A model generated the notes under the pieces. It was not told the origin of the DNA. It searched no databases and worked only from the letters and a program-made list of their open reading frames with translations. DNA of 64,000 bases from contig JALQBC010000018.1 of assembly GCA_023375675.1 (NCBI GenBank), forward strand, positions 372,001 to 436,000, read 5' to 3'. Position numbers and translations under genes: made by a program. Shown here one piece after another: positions 11,670 to 23,514 of this stretch (positions are counted from its first letter, which is position 1; each line of letters starts with the position of its first letter). This DNA comes from Cytospora piceicola. Lineage: Eukaryota > Ascomycota > Sordariomycetes > Diaporthales > Cytosporaceae.

Positions 11670-13329
11670 CAGGCAGGAGTATTTGAAGCTGCCTTGGAGC
11701 GAGCGGCTTGTACAGCTTGGTAGAAGGGAAGATGACTATATGCCATACATATAATACGCCGATCTTTAAGACTGGTTGGTTGGTGGCGTTTTCCTAAACG
11801 GTCTCATGTTCTGCTGGCATCAAGCTCTCAAGAACCACTTCGGGGGACTGAGCATGTAATACTTCACAAGTTCTAGTGATAATACGATATAATGAGGCTA
11901 TTCCATTATTTTATGTTTCACTGCTGGTGCATAGCCATTGACAGTTCTATCGACAGGCTCGTGTTAACAGCTGTCTTTCCTCCGGTTTCCAATCTTGTGT
12001 GCTCATTTTCTCATACCGTGGCTTGGGCATATTTGGAGGGGGGAAAGGATTCCATCAATCAAAGTGAGTAAGAGATGGGACATGCGTCAACTGGTAAGAG
12101 CGCTATAAGGGTCCCCATAGTTCGTGGCAGAAGACTTGTTATTGAATGAGGGAGTAGGGTGGATTATATATAGACAGTAAGGGTGTCGGAGGGTAATTAG
12201 TGGTTATATACTCAAGTACCCTAGGGTAGTATGTGGGTGCCTATGAGAGGCTGTGACAAAAAATTGCCTCCCTGAGCTCCTTAGTGTATTTATTTACTTT
12301 CGTAGAATTCCATCTCGTTGAATTCGATTGGGTGAGTGCATGTGGGATTGCTCGCAATTGCCAACCTTGAACTCCAACTTTCAGGGGGGCATAGTATAAG
12401 TCGTCAATAATGGTACCGTTATTAACGGTGCGAAATACCAGAAGGACGTGGGGCCTGGGCCTCAACTTCCAAAGTCCTCCAAATCAATCAATCTGTCTCC
12501 ATCAAGGAAGGAAGGTCGTAATATCGTGACTGTCCCAGAGCGGTCTGGTAGATTATATGGCTAGCAACATTGCCATAAGACTTTTCCCTTGCCGGAAACC
12601 CCGCCTGCTATGGGTATTTCCAAGCCCTCTGTGCTTCAGCATGTGGTATGATAACAATATAGTACCGGTACAATACCAGTACCTGGGCGACATCCAACAA
12701 TAGTCTACCCTAGGGTACAGTAGCATCGGTGATCTTGACCACGGGATGCTTCAGCGCCCCATCCTCATTTCAACCCTGGATTGTATGGCCTGTGAGCTGG
12801 CAGTTGGCTGTGGTTGGACATAGGTATCTCTGCATATACGGACGTATACTGCTTATACAATATCTCACAATAATGCCACCAGCTGACCTCTGAAGGCCCT
12901 GGTCCTATCCTTTACAAGGCCTCGCTGCATTGGAACTCTCCCCATAATTACTCCCCTGTAACTCCTGGCGGACTCCCATGGCGGCATTGTGCTCACCTCA
13001 TGGCTGGTACTGTTTTCAAGCTCGCGGGCATCTGTTCAATACAGCGATACCTCAAGTGCTCTAGAGACAGTTCAATGTTCCACATCCGTCGACATCGGCC
13101 AAGATGGCTCTGTTCAAATATGTCCTCCTTTTTTTCATAAGACTCTAGAATTCTCACTGTTTCTAAATATATAGATTTCAGGCTGCTCAGTCCTCCCTTG
13201 TAAAAACCGTCTCTTTACATAGGGCATAATATTAGAATGAGAAGTGCTTCTTATATTAATTTCCAGAAAGCGCTAGTGTATGTAGCAGATTCACCTTTTC
13301 TCGAGTTCACCTCCTCACAAACGGCAATG
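11670..13329. other. Gene-poor, moderately AT-rich gap with palindromes
   Basis: No ORF of quality is seen over 1.66 kb. It carries two perfect copies of the 12-bp palindrome TACCCTAGGGTA, at 12217-12228 and 12707-12718. Confidence 0.45.
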
Positions 13330-13967
13330 GTGTCCTGGGAAGCGCCGTCCTCCTTGCACTTACGAAGCCGGGTACAAAGTCCACGCGTTCGTCCGACGAC
13401 ATGACGCCATAGACAGCACGACCGCACATCCTTCCGTCGAAATTAGTCTTACCAGATCCAGTGGAACATTGTCCCGGTCATCACCATCCTAGACGCCTTC
13501 CTCGATCGCGTCAGGGCCTGCCACTGCATCGCCCACGTGGCCTCGCCCCTGGCACCCTCTGACCGGACCCCAGCTGGGATGGGCCCGCCCGACGTCCCTA
13601 CGCCGCTGAGGGGTGACCGTGTATGGACTGACGAAGTTGTGCTGGCTCATTCTCAGGGCCTTCCAGTGCCGCCTCCGGTTGGTCAGAATTCACCGACTTG
13701 GGTGTTGGCTCGCGGGCCTCAGTCTGGGAACAAGTTCAAGGATGCCGGGGAGGTCGCGAGGCGGAGGTTGCCCTAAGTTGCCAGGCAGTTCCCCCTCGCT
13801 GGGGTGATGCAGAACCTACCCTACTGGTCCATTATGACTGAGCCAGCGCCGAGAGGGAGCTGTGGGGGAAGGTGTTTGTCCCCTTTGAGGGTCAGGTTGT
13901 CAGGGCGGTGAAGGGGATTGTCTCTCTACCGAATGCTAAGTCTGCCTCGGCTCGATGCTGACGTGGG
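13325..13967 (+). pseudogene. Decayed NAD-dependent epimerase / reductase relic
   Basis: Fragments in different frames resemble the start of a short-chain epimerase or dihydroflavonol-reductase-like enzyme. Around 13330-13400 a frame reads like the glycine-rich nucleotide-binding turn (GNGVLGSAVLLAL). Around 13470-13555 another reads NIVPVITILDAFLDRVRACH followed by IAHVASPLAP, which matches the region after the second Rossmann strand in this family. The later ORF 13537-13776 and a piece at 13846-13963 (ERELWGKVFVPFEGQVVRAV) have no family I can place. Frame changes between the parts and the lack of the YxxxK catalytic region point to a dead gene. I am moderately sure of the family and not of the exact limits. 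Confidence 0.4.
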
Positions 13968-14482
13968 AAGGAAAAGAACAGAGATTAGCCGACGCAAGAG
14001 CTTTTATGTTTACACGCTTGGGAGATCTCACGCCATGTGATCTGTTTCGATGAAACTGAGACCATTTCCCGAGACGCCAAACTTGGGGCCATTTCAATTC
14101 CACACCTACGTGCCTTGGGTGACTTGCTTTGGTGGCAATTGAGACGACAACGAACCTCCAAGAAGTACCTAGGTACCTAGGTAATTGTGTCCGGCTGTGT
14201 CCAGATGTCCTGATTAACGGTGACTGGCCACCTAGGTATTTTTGGTGTTTGATTGGTAAAAAGATCATTGTTCTATTACTACCACCAACCCATCGAAACC
14301 ATGGCCACCACCTGGGCGGTTATGGGACACTTGTTTGAATTGGATACAATTCGATCTCTTGATTTCCCTCGGTGCAAACCTGTACAGACTGTTGCTATAG
14401 GACCGAATTGCGATCCCGTATGTAATGCGCGGTCTGTTCCTAGACTTGTTTGCATCTGCACGGCACAGAAGACACATCCTAT
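13968..14482. other. Gap with clustered cctaggta palindromes
   Basis: The stretch near 14164-14182 has overlapping copies of tacctaggta, with another at about 14231-14240. No gene is supported; the ORFs on both strands are short and show no recognisable family. Confidence 0.4.
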
Positions 14483-15119
14483 CTAGCCAGTGTTGTTGGC
14501 GGAGGAGGTCCTGGAAGCCGTATACTTGTTGCACAGAGGCTTGTGCCTCGATTTCCAATCCTTCTTCTGGCAGGCCGCGCTGCAGTAGAAGACGGAGCGA
14601 CAAGCCCCGCATGCCTTGAGCTTCTGCAGTGTGAGCATGGCGCCTCCGGGGCTTATACACTATCGACAGGTATCACGCACACAAAAGGTCAGCACAGTTC
14701 TCCCGTGGCAACTCGTCTCCCCGCCGAGGAACACCAAACACCCGACCACTTACGTCGTCGCACCCGCACATCGTCTGCCCCTTGTCCGCCGCCTTGATGC
14801 GGATCTCCCTCGCGCCCGCGAAGTCCCCCCGCGCCTCGAGGACCCGGCCCATGTTGTCCCGGGTCGCGGCGGCGTCGTCCAGCCTGCCGAGCTTGAGGTA
14901 CGCCTCGCCGAGGTTGTTGAAGGAGAGGGCGGCGTGGACGGACTCGCCGCCGTGGTCGCGGACCTTGGCCTCGAGGGCCTCCTTGTGCAGGCGCACGGCC
15001 TCGTCGTGGCGGCCTGCCCTGGAGGCCAGGTTGGCGGCGTTGTTCTTCTGGATGGCCTCGAGCAGGGAGGCTGGGCTGCCGCCTGGGGGTATGGCGGTGA
15101 CGTTGATAAAGGGGTCCAT
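14483..15119 (-). CDS. TPR-MYND zinc finger protein
   Basis: Two exons, 15119-14754 and 14659-14483, meet in phase 0 and give 180 residues. Exon 1 encodes tetratricopeptide-type helices (NNAANLASRAGRHDEAVRLH, then LSFNNLGEAYLKLGRLDDAA and RVLEARGDFAGAREIRIKAA). Exon 2 encodes a MYND zinc finger with the expected ligands: CGAC, FYCSAAC, then Q..DW..H....C (CQKKDWKSRHKPLC). MYND fingers bind proline-rich peptides and TPRs bind partner proteins, so this is probably an adaptor; no SET domain is present. The first Cys pair may be completed by the CGCDD at the exon 1 end. The start at 15119 is the ATG that begins MDPFINVTAIPPGG; an upstream in-frame ATG at 15308 would add a poorly structured leader. 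Confidence 0.75.
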
Positions 15120-17158
15120 TGTTGGTACGACTGGTCGGGTGAACTGGTCTTGTGGTCTTAGGTATAGATAGCTAAAGCTGGTGGTGGGCAGGATGGGCAG
15201 TGGTTTTCCCCTCCTTCGCTTTTCGCTATTTGGATCACGCGTTACGGGGACAAAATATAATCCGTCCCGTCTGGCCTTATCCTTGCTCTCGGTGTTGTCC
15301 GGTTGCAATTTACGGGTTTTCAGTTTATGGTTTTACGGGTTGCGGTTCTGCGGTTTTGCGGCCGTAAAAAGAGTTGCGTCCCTCGAGTTCGACGATAGAT
15401 GTTATGGCTTTGGTTCCCTTGACTGTACCAGCCTCCTTCCTTATTATCCTTCACAAATATCACATATATATCCGGTAACTGTAATACGAGTTTACATCAA
15501 CTTTTTGGTCTTACCGTCAAGTTAATGTTATAATAGGGCCTGCGGGAGTAGAACAGTTCTTTACGGCCGCAAATGTAGTTGTGATTATTTACGGGAGTGG
15601 GGAAGCTTTTTACGCTTTTTACGGACGACTAAGCCTTAACGGCCCGCAGAACGTGTGGGTTTTACGGGTTGCGGGTCTGGTTTTTACAGCCCCACTGTTA
15701 AAGATAAGGACGTTCGGCGGGAACATACGTCGTGTCGTGTCAATGGCTCCGAAAGGACCTATCTTGTAGGGCTTGTGATGTTGACCAGACCAGCAAACTC
15801 GCGGGGTTTGACACTTGGGTGTTCCTGATACTTCGTTCGACAAACGGATCGACGCAGTATCACAACTTGACCTTCACCCCTCTCTTCATCACGTTGGCGT
15901 TGTGTGCTTGACGACGGTATGCATGTGGATTACCCCACTGCCTGTCGAGGTTGATGTCAACCTTATCGATCTTGGCCCCTCAGGTGCCGTTACCATTCTG
16001 GACGGAGAGGAGATGTGGCTGCCGCGACTGATGAAGCAGCGGCAACAGTGTTATATACCAGCCTCAGGCGTGAGTAGTACGAGACGCCGAAGCATTGCTC
16101 GAGTCCTTTACTCGTGGCTGTAATATAGACAGAGTGCAAGCCTGAAATACTCAACACACGGATACCGGCAGTACCGTCCGCAAACATGCATACAAGCCCT
16201 TTGTGGTGCTCGCCAGCATAGCGAACGTTGCTCTACTTGCCAATGGTAGTATTCACCATTTTTATGAGGCAATTGTAGAGTGACTCGTTGCCTGAAAGCA
16301 GAATCAGAAATGCTGTTGGCCCAGTTCTGATACTTATCGAGTTGGAAGGCAGGTTGGCTTCCAGATTTGGCTACCATGCCGCCACTGTGCCACTTCTACA
16401 CGTATACCGACATCCCTCGTCTTGTAACCTGACCTCCCCTTGGTGTGACGTGGGAAAAGACATGCCTTGAATACCCTAAGGTACTTTGACCCCTTGACTG
16501 ACATACTGACATACCGTTCAGACGCCGCCGTCCTGGTGACATCCGATCTCTGTACAAACACACTGTGGCCCATAAATCTATGGGTTCAGTACACATTCTT
16601 ACAAAGTAAGATCCATGCTACCTGAATTTGTATGATCACGACACGTAGGCGGGGTATGGTTACATCGCTACATGTAGGGCATGACCAAACCCGGAATACA
16701 CTCCGCGACGGAATGGCCTGCCGATCATATGCAAGCCGTCTTCGAAAAAGGGAAAGGCTCCCCGTTGAACCATCAGCGCGCCAAAGGAAGCGCAGCGATT
16801 GGAGGACGGGACCCATGGGGACGGCATCTTACCTTCCAACCCCCCCTTGGCTCTCGTAACATGTAACACACCGAGGCACAATTTCCGGGCTTCGATTGGA
16901 ACGCCGACCGATAGGAAGCCACAAGGATTGAGACTCCCCGCCCCACCTACTGGTCCGATCGTATATTGAATCGGTATGTCTGCGGCGCAGTAGCCTTGAG
17001 CAGCAAGTACGGTGGATATTTTTAAATTGTGACTTGACCGGAACATGTACGCTATAAAGAGTCATCCTGCAGCTTTCTCCGGGGTGCTCTTCTTGGTCTG
17101 ACTCTGGGTTCCTGGTCCCCGAAGTGCTGTCTCGAGTCTACCATAACACGGTGTAAAG
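15120..17158. repeat. Repeat-containing non-coding region, possible mobile-element remnant
   Basis: The block 15300-15690 contains the direct repeat tttacgggttgcgg(t/g)tctg (15332-15350 and 15661-15679) and a perfect 12-bp inverted pair tgcggccgtaaa / tttacggccgca (15357-15368 and 15560-15571). Multiple further 'ttttacgg' units lie between. This is the texture of a non-autonomous transposon or its remnant. From 15700 to 17158 I see no gene, only short unconserved ORFs, and the promoter of the following A-domain gene. Confidence 0.35.
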
Positions 17159-19437
17159 ATGGCCTCCAGTGTCGCCCCAGGTATAATCGGGAAGCGACTA
17201 CTTCCCACTATAATCGACCAACTCGCCCGGGAAGACCCAAACCGGCCTTGGGCATCGATCCCTCGCGATGATTATGACCTGTCCGAGGGGTTCGCGGATA
17301 TCTCATATGCCGTCCTCGCCAACGCCGTGGACAAGCTGGCGTGGCACATCGAAAAGTGCATCGGACGGTCAAGCTCCTTCGAGACGATTGCATACCTTGG
17401 GACCCCTGATTTACGGTATCATATGGTTAGTCTTGAGTCTACGTTACTTCCAGATCCCAGTTGAGGGTGGCGTGGAGAATTATGCATCCAAGATTCAAGC
17501 TCCAGCCACATGTAAGCTTGAGAACATTTGAATACTGCCTGGCAGACATCAGCCAAGTACAATTGAAACCAACAATATCATCTCACAGATATGCCAAATG
17601 AAATATACTGACATGAATATGCGACATAGATACAGATGGCCGTCTGCAAAACCGGCCACAAAGTCCTGTTTTCTTCTCAGCTAAATAGCTTGACTGTCCA
17701 TCTCTCTCTGATGAAAGAGACGGATTGCAAACACATGTTTTCTGCCGTCGGCGTTAACGTTTCAGACATCATCAGATCACGGCCAATAGACGCATATACG
17801 GTACCAGAATTGGAGGACTTGCTAGATCTCGACGACAAAGTACCTCATTTTCCATATACGAAGACATTTGAGGAAGGTGTTCATGATCCTTGTGCGTGTT
17901 CGGATTTTCAAACCAGCCTCGTGTGTGTTCAGAATAAAGCTGATTTGATGTCACATAGATATGGTACTACATACAAGCGGATCGACGGGGAACCCCAAAC
18001 CAATTGTGTAAGTAAATGCTTGTTGTTTCGAAGGGTGTAAACCCCCAAACCCCGCTATAAGAAATGAAAACACCTTCAATGTCGTGTGTTTCGAGTCAAA
18101 ATTTGTAGCCGTGACGGAAAGCTTACAGCAGAGAACAACAGGTATACTCATGCCATGATCTCGACGCAAGACGCTCAGGAACTTCTTCCTGATATCGACG
18201 GAAGAAAGCACCTGCAGACACTTCACAAGCCAGGAAAGGGCGTTCGCTTCATCATGGTCACACTGCCCTTCCACGCACTATCTGCAGGATTCGCGATGAT
18301 CATGTCGGTGTTTGGGGGAGGAATATTCGTCCCTGGTAAGGTCTAATGGTCGAATACTCAAAGTCTTGTTGTTTTGAATCATTATTAACCCTATAAACTA
18401 AAGGCTTTGCGCACCGAGCCGTGCGACCCGAAGAGATCTGCGACATCCTGGACCACGCCAACGTCACGCAGTCCCTCTTCACACCGTGGATGATGGATTA
18501 CATCGCAAGACAGCCGAATGTGCAAGACTACGTCGAGCCTTTCGAGTCGGCCATGTACTGCGGCGCCCCCCTGTCGGAAGAGACGGCCAGCATCTGGGCC
18601 AAGTGGACCTGCGTCCGGCCGGCCTGGGGCGCCACCGAGACCCTCGCGCCCCCGCAGCTCGTCGCCGACGCCGGGGACTACTCGCACGTCTTCTTCGACC
18701 CGGTCCACTCGGGCATCGACTTCCGCGACGTGGGGACGACCTACCTGGCCGAGGACGGCTCCGAGATCCCGCTGTACGAGATGGTCTTCACCGTCTCGCC
18801 GGCGACCGCGCACCTGGCGAGCTGGCACGCGAACCAGGGGGTGGACGTGGACGCCGTGGCGGCCAACAGGGACCCGGCCGAGGAGTACCCGGAGCTGAGG
18901 ATAGGGGACCTCTGGACCCCACACCGAGACCCGGCCAGGGCCAAGGTTGCCTGGCGCTTCATCGGGCGGATGGACGACATCATCACGTTCAGCTCGGGGG
19001 TCAATTACCACCCCGGCCCGATGGAGAGGTTCATCAAGGCCCACGAGGGGGTCTCGGAGGCGCTGGTCCTGGGGAGCGGCCACCGTCAGCCGATAGCCCT
19101 GGTCGAGCTGCGGGCGGGGGAGGGCGAGTTCGATGCCGAGGAGGTCAAGGACGAGATCTGGGTGTCGTGCATCGAGCCGGGCAACCTCGTCGTGCCGTCG
19201 CACGGGAAGATATCATACGGTCACATCATCATCCTGCCTGCTGGCAGCTGCGTCCGGACGCAGAAGGGGAACATCGTCCGGAAACAGACGGAGCGGAAGT
19301 TCGCCGGGGCCATTGAGGGGATCTACGCTGAGTTCGGAGATGAGTGGCAGGACGGGCGAGATCGATACGGGTCGATATCGAAGAGCGTAAGTCTCGAAGT
19401 ATCGGTTGAAGTTCAGGATCAAACTGAGGACAGCTAA
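17159..19437 (+). CDS. Stand-alone adenylation domain protein (NRPS-like / adenylate-forming reductase family)
   Basis: Five exons (17159-17425, 17630-17891, 17959-18007, 18109-18335, 18404-19437) join in frame to 612 residues. The order of adenylation motifs is intact: the AMP-binding loop VLHTSGSTGNPKP at about residues 179-190 (built across an intron), WGATET at 343-348, GDLW, then GRMDDIITFSSGVNYHP with the hinge, and the A10-like basic motif RTQKGNIVRK near the end. Such domains activate a carboxylic acid as an acyl-AMP. In fungal NRPS-like enzymes a carrier domain and a reductase or thioesterase follow; here the protein stops right after the A domain and none is found downstream. A gtaagt at 19387 with a cag at 19439-19441 would give a slightly different C-terminus ending at 19513. 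Substrate unknown. Confidence 0.72.
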
Positions 19438-21064
19438 ACAGACCGAAATGACGGCATATTCTGAGCCTCTTGAGGTGGAAGGACTCAATGTACCAAGGAC
19501 CGTTGAATGTTGACGGGGGGAGGTCAAGGGTTAGTGCCTCATAACCTTGGAAGCAACCAACAGCATTGCTTTGTACCTTGCTGCGGCTTTTATGTCTGGG
19601 CGATGAACGCAATCGAGTGTCCAGGACGGCATGTTTCAAACTTGTTACACATAGGCGTGTGTGTGGTAGGTGCCTTCGTAGGGCACATGCACGGAGAGAG
19701 TGATTGTTTAGAGAAGGTCCTCGCGAAGATTAGGGCTGGATAAGCAATGCATATCATAGGGTACACAGTACTGTAGATATGTGTACCAGCTACTGATAAC
19801 TGAGGTTTTATGCATATTAATCACACTCCAGCGACCCACATGAGAGGCGCGGATGCTCATGCTGTCATTGTTGATTCTGCCGACGGCCTGCAGTTCGAGC
19901 CCTTCAATGCAGCCGGATCAATAATTGTAAGCATCATTATTCAGTTCAGCTCCGCTATTATCTGATGGCCGTTATCACTCCCCAAAACTGCTGTGTGTGT
20001 ATTACCACGCATAGTCATTGACTCGTCACCCAGGACATGAGTGACACCCTTATCAGCCCAACACCAAGGTTTTCCCAGAATTGAAACCTAAGATCTGTTG
20101 GTTACCGTGGAACCTTATCTAAGTCGTCTTTGGTCATCGGAGCCCCGATAGACCCCGGAACTCTAATAGACTGGCTGCAGCGGCCTTCCCTGCTACATTG
20201 CAGTTACACTAGCTCTCAATAAATTACCCCAGGGCAGGTTCTCCGGATTGGAGATATGCTTCGTCTAATTGAAGGCCCCTGAGGTGGCTGATTCACCCTG
20301 CCTTGGCCTAGGAATGAAGGTACATACATACGTGGATACTGTAGTACTTGCATACATACATACATACATACATACATACATACTTGCATACATACTTACA
20401 GTGGGGACGAGAGGTGTGGAGATGATAGGATTTATGGGTCTGGAGGAGGCTGGAACTTGACTGGCTGTATTAATATATCGAATTACAGGGTAGCCCTCCT
20501 CCTTCTACTGTAGATACCACCTGAACCTGTCAGTGACCAGTCACTCAGTCAGTCAGTAGCACCACAGGAATACCTACTCAAGTAGGTACCCTAGGGTACT
20601 GTTCTGAACACCTCCCACCTGCGTACTCAGGTACCAAAGCACATCATCATCACTGATCATGCAGTGACCAATATCTACTTAAGTAGGTACTGTCTTCGGA
20701 GGTTCGGCGGACCAGATTCACGGGCCGACCATGTCCACGTGCGTCATCGACCCTCAGTGAGCCCGATAGCGGGAGCGGGTCGGGAATTTAGCCTTATTAC
20801 GTTACAGCTTGAATGGAATAATGGCTGCGAACAAGTCCCGATAAACTTCCCTCTTCCCCTATCAGCCAGTCCCGCCCGCCCCCAGACCAGTTCCCACCTT
20901 TTATTCCGAGCCAGGTAACTGTGGTAAGTAAGTGTCAGGAACCAGGAACCAGGAACCACCAGTCTTGATTTAAACAACAACATGACCTCCTCCCCTCTTC
21001 TCTGGTGCACCTCGTCGCCAGTCCTTACAACGAGGTTCAAGGTCTTCTCCATCCATTCGCCACC
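19438..21064. other. Gap with microsatellite and palindromes, then permease promoter
   Basis: It contains an (acat)n microsatellite at about 20350-20398, cagt repeats near 20530-20560 and a perfect TACCCTAGGGTA at 20587-20598. No reductase or carrier domain that could belong to the upstream A-domain gene is visible in any frame. Confidence 0.5.
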
Positions 21065-22711
21065 ATGAGCAGACCATCATCAGCAGCCACCAACAAGGGC
21101 CAGCCCACCGGCAACGCAGCCGACGATGCCCTCGCCGCCATGGGTTACAAGTCGGAGCTGCCACGGAGTCTGAGCATGCTGTCTGTCCTGGGTCTCTCCT
21201 TCGCCATCATGGCCGTGCCCTACGGTCTCTCGACGACCTTCCTCTACTCCCTCGCCAACGGACAGTCCGTCACCGTCTTCTGGGGCTGGGTCATGCTCTC
21301 GCTCATCAGCACAGCCATCGCCGCCTCCCTCGCCGAGATCTGCAGCGTCTTCCCCACCGCCGGAGGTGTCTACTACTGGGCTGCCCTGCTGTCTACACCC
21401 GAGTGGGCTCCTATAGCAAGTTGGGTCACGGGCTGGCTGACGCTGGTCGGCAACTGGACCGTCACGCTCAGCATCAACTTTGGCGGTGCCCAGCTCATCC
21501 TCAGCGCCATCAGCTTGTGGAACGAGGACTTTGTGGCCACCCCCTGGCAGACCGTCCTCATGTTCTGGGCCGTCATGCTGGTCACATACCTCATCAACGT
21601 CTTCTGCAGCAGGTGGCTCGACCAGATCAACACCATGTGCATCTGGTGGACCGGCGCCTCCGTCATCATCATCCTGGTTGTGCTGCTGGCCATGGCCAAG
21701 GGCGGCCGGAGGAGCGGCGAGTTCGTCTTTACCCACTTTGACGCCACCGGCTCCGGCTGGCCCGACGGCTGGTCCTTCTTCGTCGGCCTGCTCCAGCCCG
21801 CCTACGTGCTCACCGGCTACGGCATGGTGGCGTCCATGTGCGAGGAGGTGCAGAACCCCGAGCGCGAGGTGCCCAAGGCCATCGTCTTGTCCGTCGTCGC
21901 CGCCGGCTTCACCGGCCTGCTCTTCCTCATCCCCGTCCTGTTCGTCCTGCCCGACGTCCAGGAGCTGCTGAACGTCGCCAGCGGACAGCCCATCGGGACC
22001 ATCTTCAAGACCGCAACGGGCAGCGCCGGCGGAGGCTTCGGTCTGCTCTTCCTCATCCTGGGCATCTGGCTGTTCGCCGGCATCGGCGCCCTGACCGCCT
22101 CGAGCCGGTGCACCTACGCCTTCGCCCGTGACGGTGCCATCCCTGGCTCCGGGCTGTGGAGCAAGATCGACAAGCGCACCGGCATCCCCCTCTGGGGCCT
22201 CACCCTCTCCTTCCTGGTCGACTGCCTGCTCGGCCTGATCTACTTCGGCTCCAGCGCCGCCTTCAACAGCTTCACCGGCGTCGCCACCATCTGCCTCTGC
22301 GCGTCCTACGCCCTGCCCATCCTGGTCTCGGTCGTCCGCGGGCGCCGGGCCCTCAAGTACGCCTCCTTCTCGCTCGGCAAGTTCGGCTACGTCATCAACA
22401 TCATCACCCTGGCCTGGGTGTCGCTGTCCATCGTCATCTTCTGCATGCCCTCGGTGGTGGAGGACCTGACCGTCAACACCATGAACTACGCCAGCGCCGT
22501 CTTCGCCGGCTTCGCCACCATCAGCCTCGTCTGGTACTTCGCCTGGGGCCGCAAGAACTTCTCGGGCCCGCCCATCGTCAAGTCCCACCTCGCGGGCGAC
22601 GCCGGCGTGCTGAGCGTCCACGGCCACGACCCGGAGAGCAACGGCGCCGTGGCCGCGCGGGGGGAGAAGGACGGGAGGCTGACGGACGTGGACAGCGTGG
22701 GCAAACACTGA
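21065..22711 (+). CDS. Amino acid / GABA permease (APC superfamily)
   Basis: A single uninterrupted ORF of 548 residues starting MSRPSSAATNKGQPTGNAAD; the ATG at 21065 sits in a good context (caccatgag). About 12 hydrophobic helices are visible. Family signatures include LSVLGLSFAIMAVPYGLS in helix 1, FPTAGGVYYWAALLS, the cytosolic loop CEEVQNPEREVPKAI, and SSRCTYAFARDGAIPGS. These are typical of fungal GABA/choline-type permeases (UGA4 and BAT1-like amino acid-polyamine-organocation transporters) at the plasma or vacuolar membrane. The cytosolic ends are hydrophilic. The lack of introns stands out against the neighbouring split genes. Substrate cannot be read from the sequence. Confidence 0.88.
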   Translation: MSRPSSAATNKGQPTGNAADDALAAMGYKSELPRSLSMLSVLGLSFAIMAVPYGLSTTFLYSLANGQSVTVFWGWVMLSLISTAIAASLAEICSVFPTAGGVYYWAALLSTPEWAPIASWVTGWLTLVGNWTVTLSINFGGAQLILSAISLWNEDFVATPWQTVLMFWAVMLVTYLINVFCSRWLDQINTMCIWWTGASVIIILVVLLAMAKGGRRSGEFVFTHFDATGSGWPDGWSFFVGLLQPAYVLTGYGMVASMCEEVQNPEREVPKAIVLSVVAAGFTGLLFLIPVLFVLPDVQELLNVASGQPIGTIFKTATGSAGGGFGLLFLILGIWLFAGIGALTASSRCTYAFARDGAIPGSGLWSKIDKRTGIPLWGLTLSFLVDCLLGLIYFGSSAAFNSFTGVATICLCASYALPILVSVVRGRRALKYASFSLGKFGYVINIITLAWVSLSIVIFCMPSVVEDLTVNTMNYASAVFAGFATISLVWYFAWGRKNFSGPPIVKSHLAGDAGVLSVHGHDPESNGAVAARGEKDGRLTDVDSVGKH

Positions 22712-23514
22712 TGGGGTGTTTTTCTTCTTCTTCGGGCCTGGGTTAAAAGGTGTAAGAGGCTAGCGTCTTGTTTTTAGTTATTTAAGTATGTATGAATTAA
22801 GTCTGATACGCATAATATTTCTTGCATGTTTCTCTCTCGATGAGTCTTTCCTTGGTGTCGATGTGCATATGACAGCGTTGATGGTCTTTATTCGTTTGAC
22901 CCATGACTTAGCCACTTGAATCTCTCTTTCTATCTCTCTTTCTATCTCTGATGTGCACCTTGGCTTCTCCCCTTCCTCCTTCCCGTCGGTGTTGCTTGGG
23001 CAGCAACAACTTGTACACCACAGATTATTTGGATGGTTTTCTCAACTCCAATTGTCTCTCAGCGGTCCGTGTGTATGCCATGCCACCTTGGTGCTCCGTA
23101 TAGAGGCCGTTGATTCCCGGACAACGCTGACAAGTGATGCCCCTTGACTCGAACACCTTCCTGTCGAGCTACGCACGCATGGCCCGTAGTGCCCCTACGG
23201 TCTCGGTGTCGTCTCCAGTGCCAAGCGGATAAGAGCGGGCGAGAACAAAGGGCGGGAGACTGCTGGCGCTAGGCTAGAGGAGCTAGCTGCTTCGACTGCG
23301 TTCTAGATGCTTGATGACCACCAAGCAGGAGTTGATATGTTGATGGAGGTTGGTGCGAATATAACTCTCTTCCGAGGATGGCAATTACAAGGCATACGTC
23401 GCCTGTTGCTCAAGGATGCAGCCAGGTCCCACGAGCAGACGCAACTTCGAGAGCGATTGTGCTCATTACATTGATCCAGAATCCGAAGAAGTCCCAGCCC
23501 TCTCCCCCCTTCAC
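22712..23514. other. Convergent 3' flanks
   Basis: This contains the permease 3' flank with a (tctatctctct)n pyrimidine repeat near 22920-22950. A short open frame at about 23306-23480 (containing GVDMLMEVGANITLF) recalls an ankyrin repeat but is too small and isolated to call. Confidence 0.4.

Noticed and set aside
21080..22708. 542-residue minus-strand ORF rich in Asp and Gly
   Set aside because: It is an antisense frame across the intronless permease; its composition is that of reversed GC-rich codons.
23306..23480. Ankyrin-like short frame
   Set aside because: One possible repeat of about 30 residues, isolated; too little to call a gene or relic.
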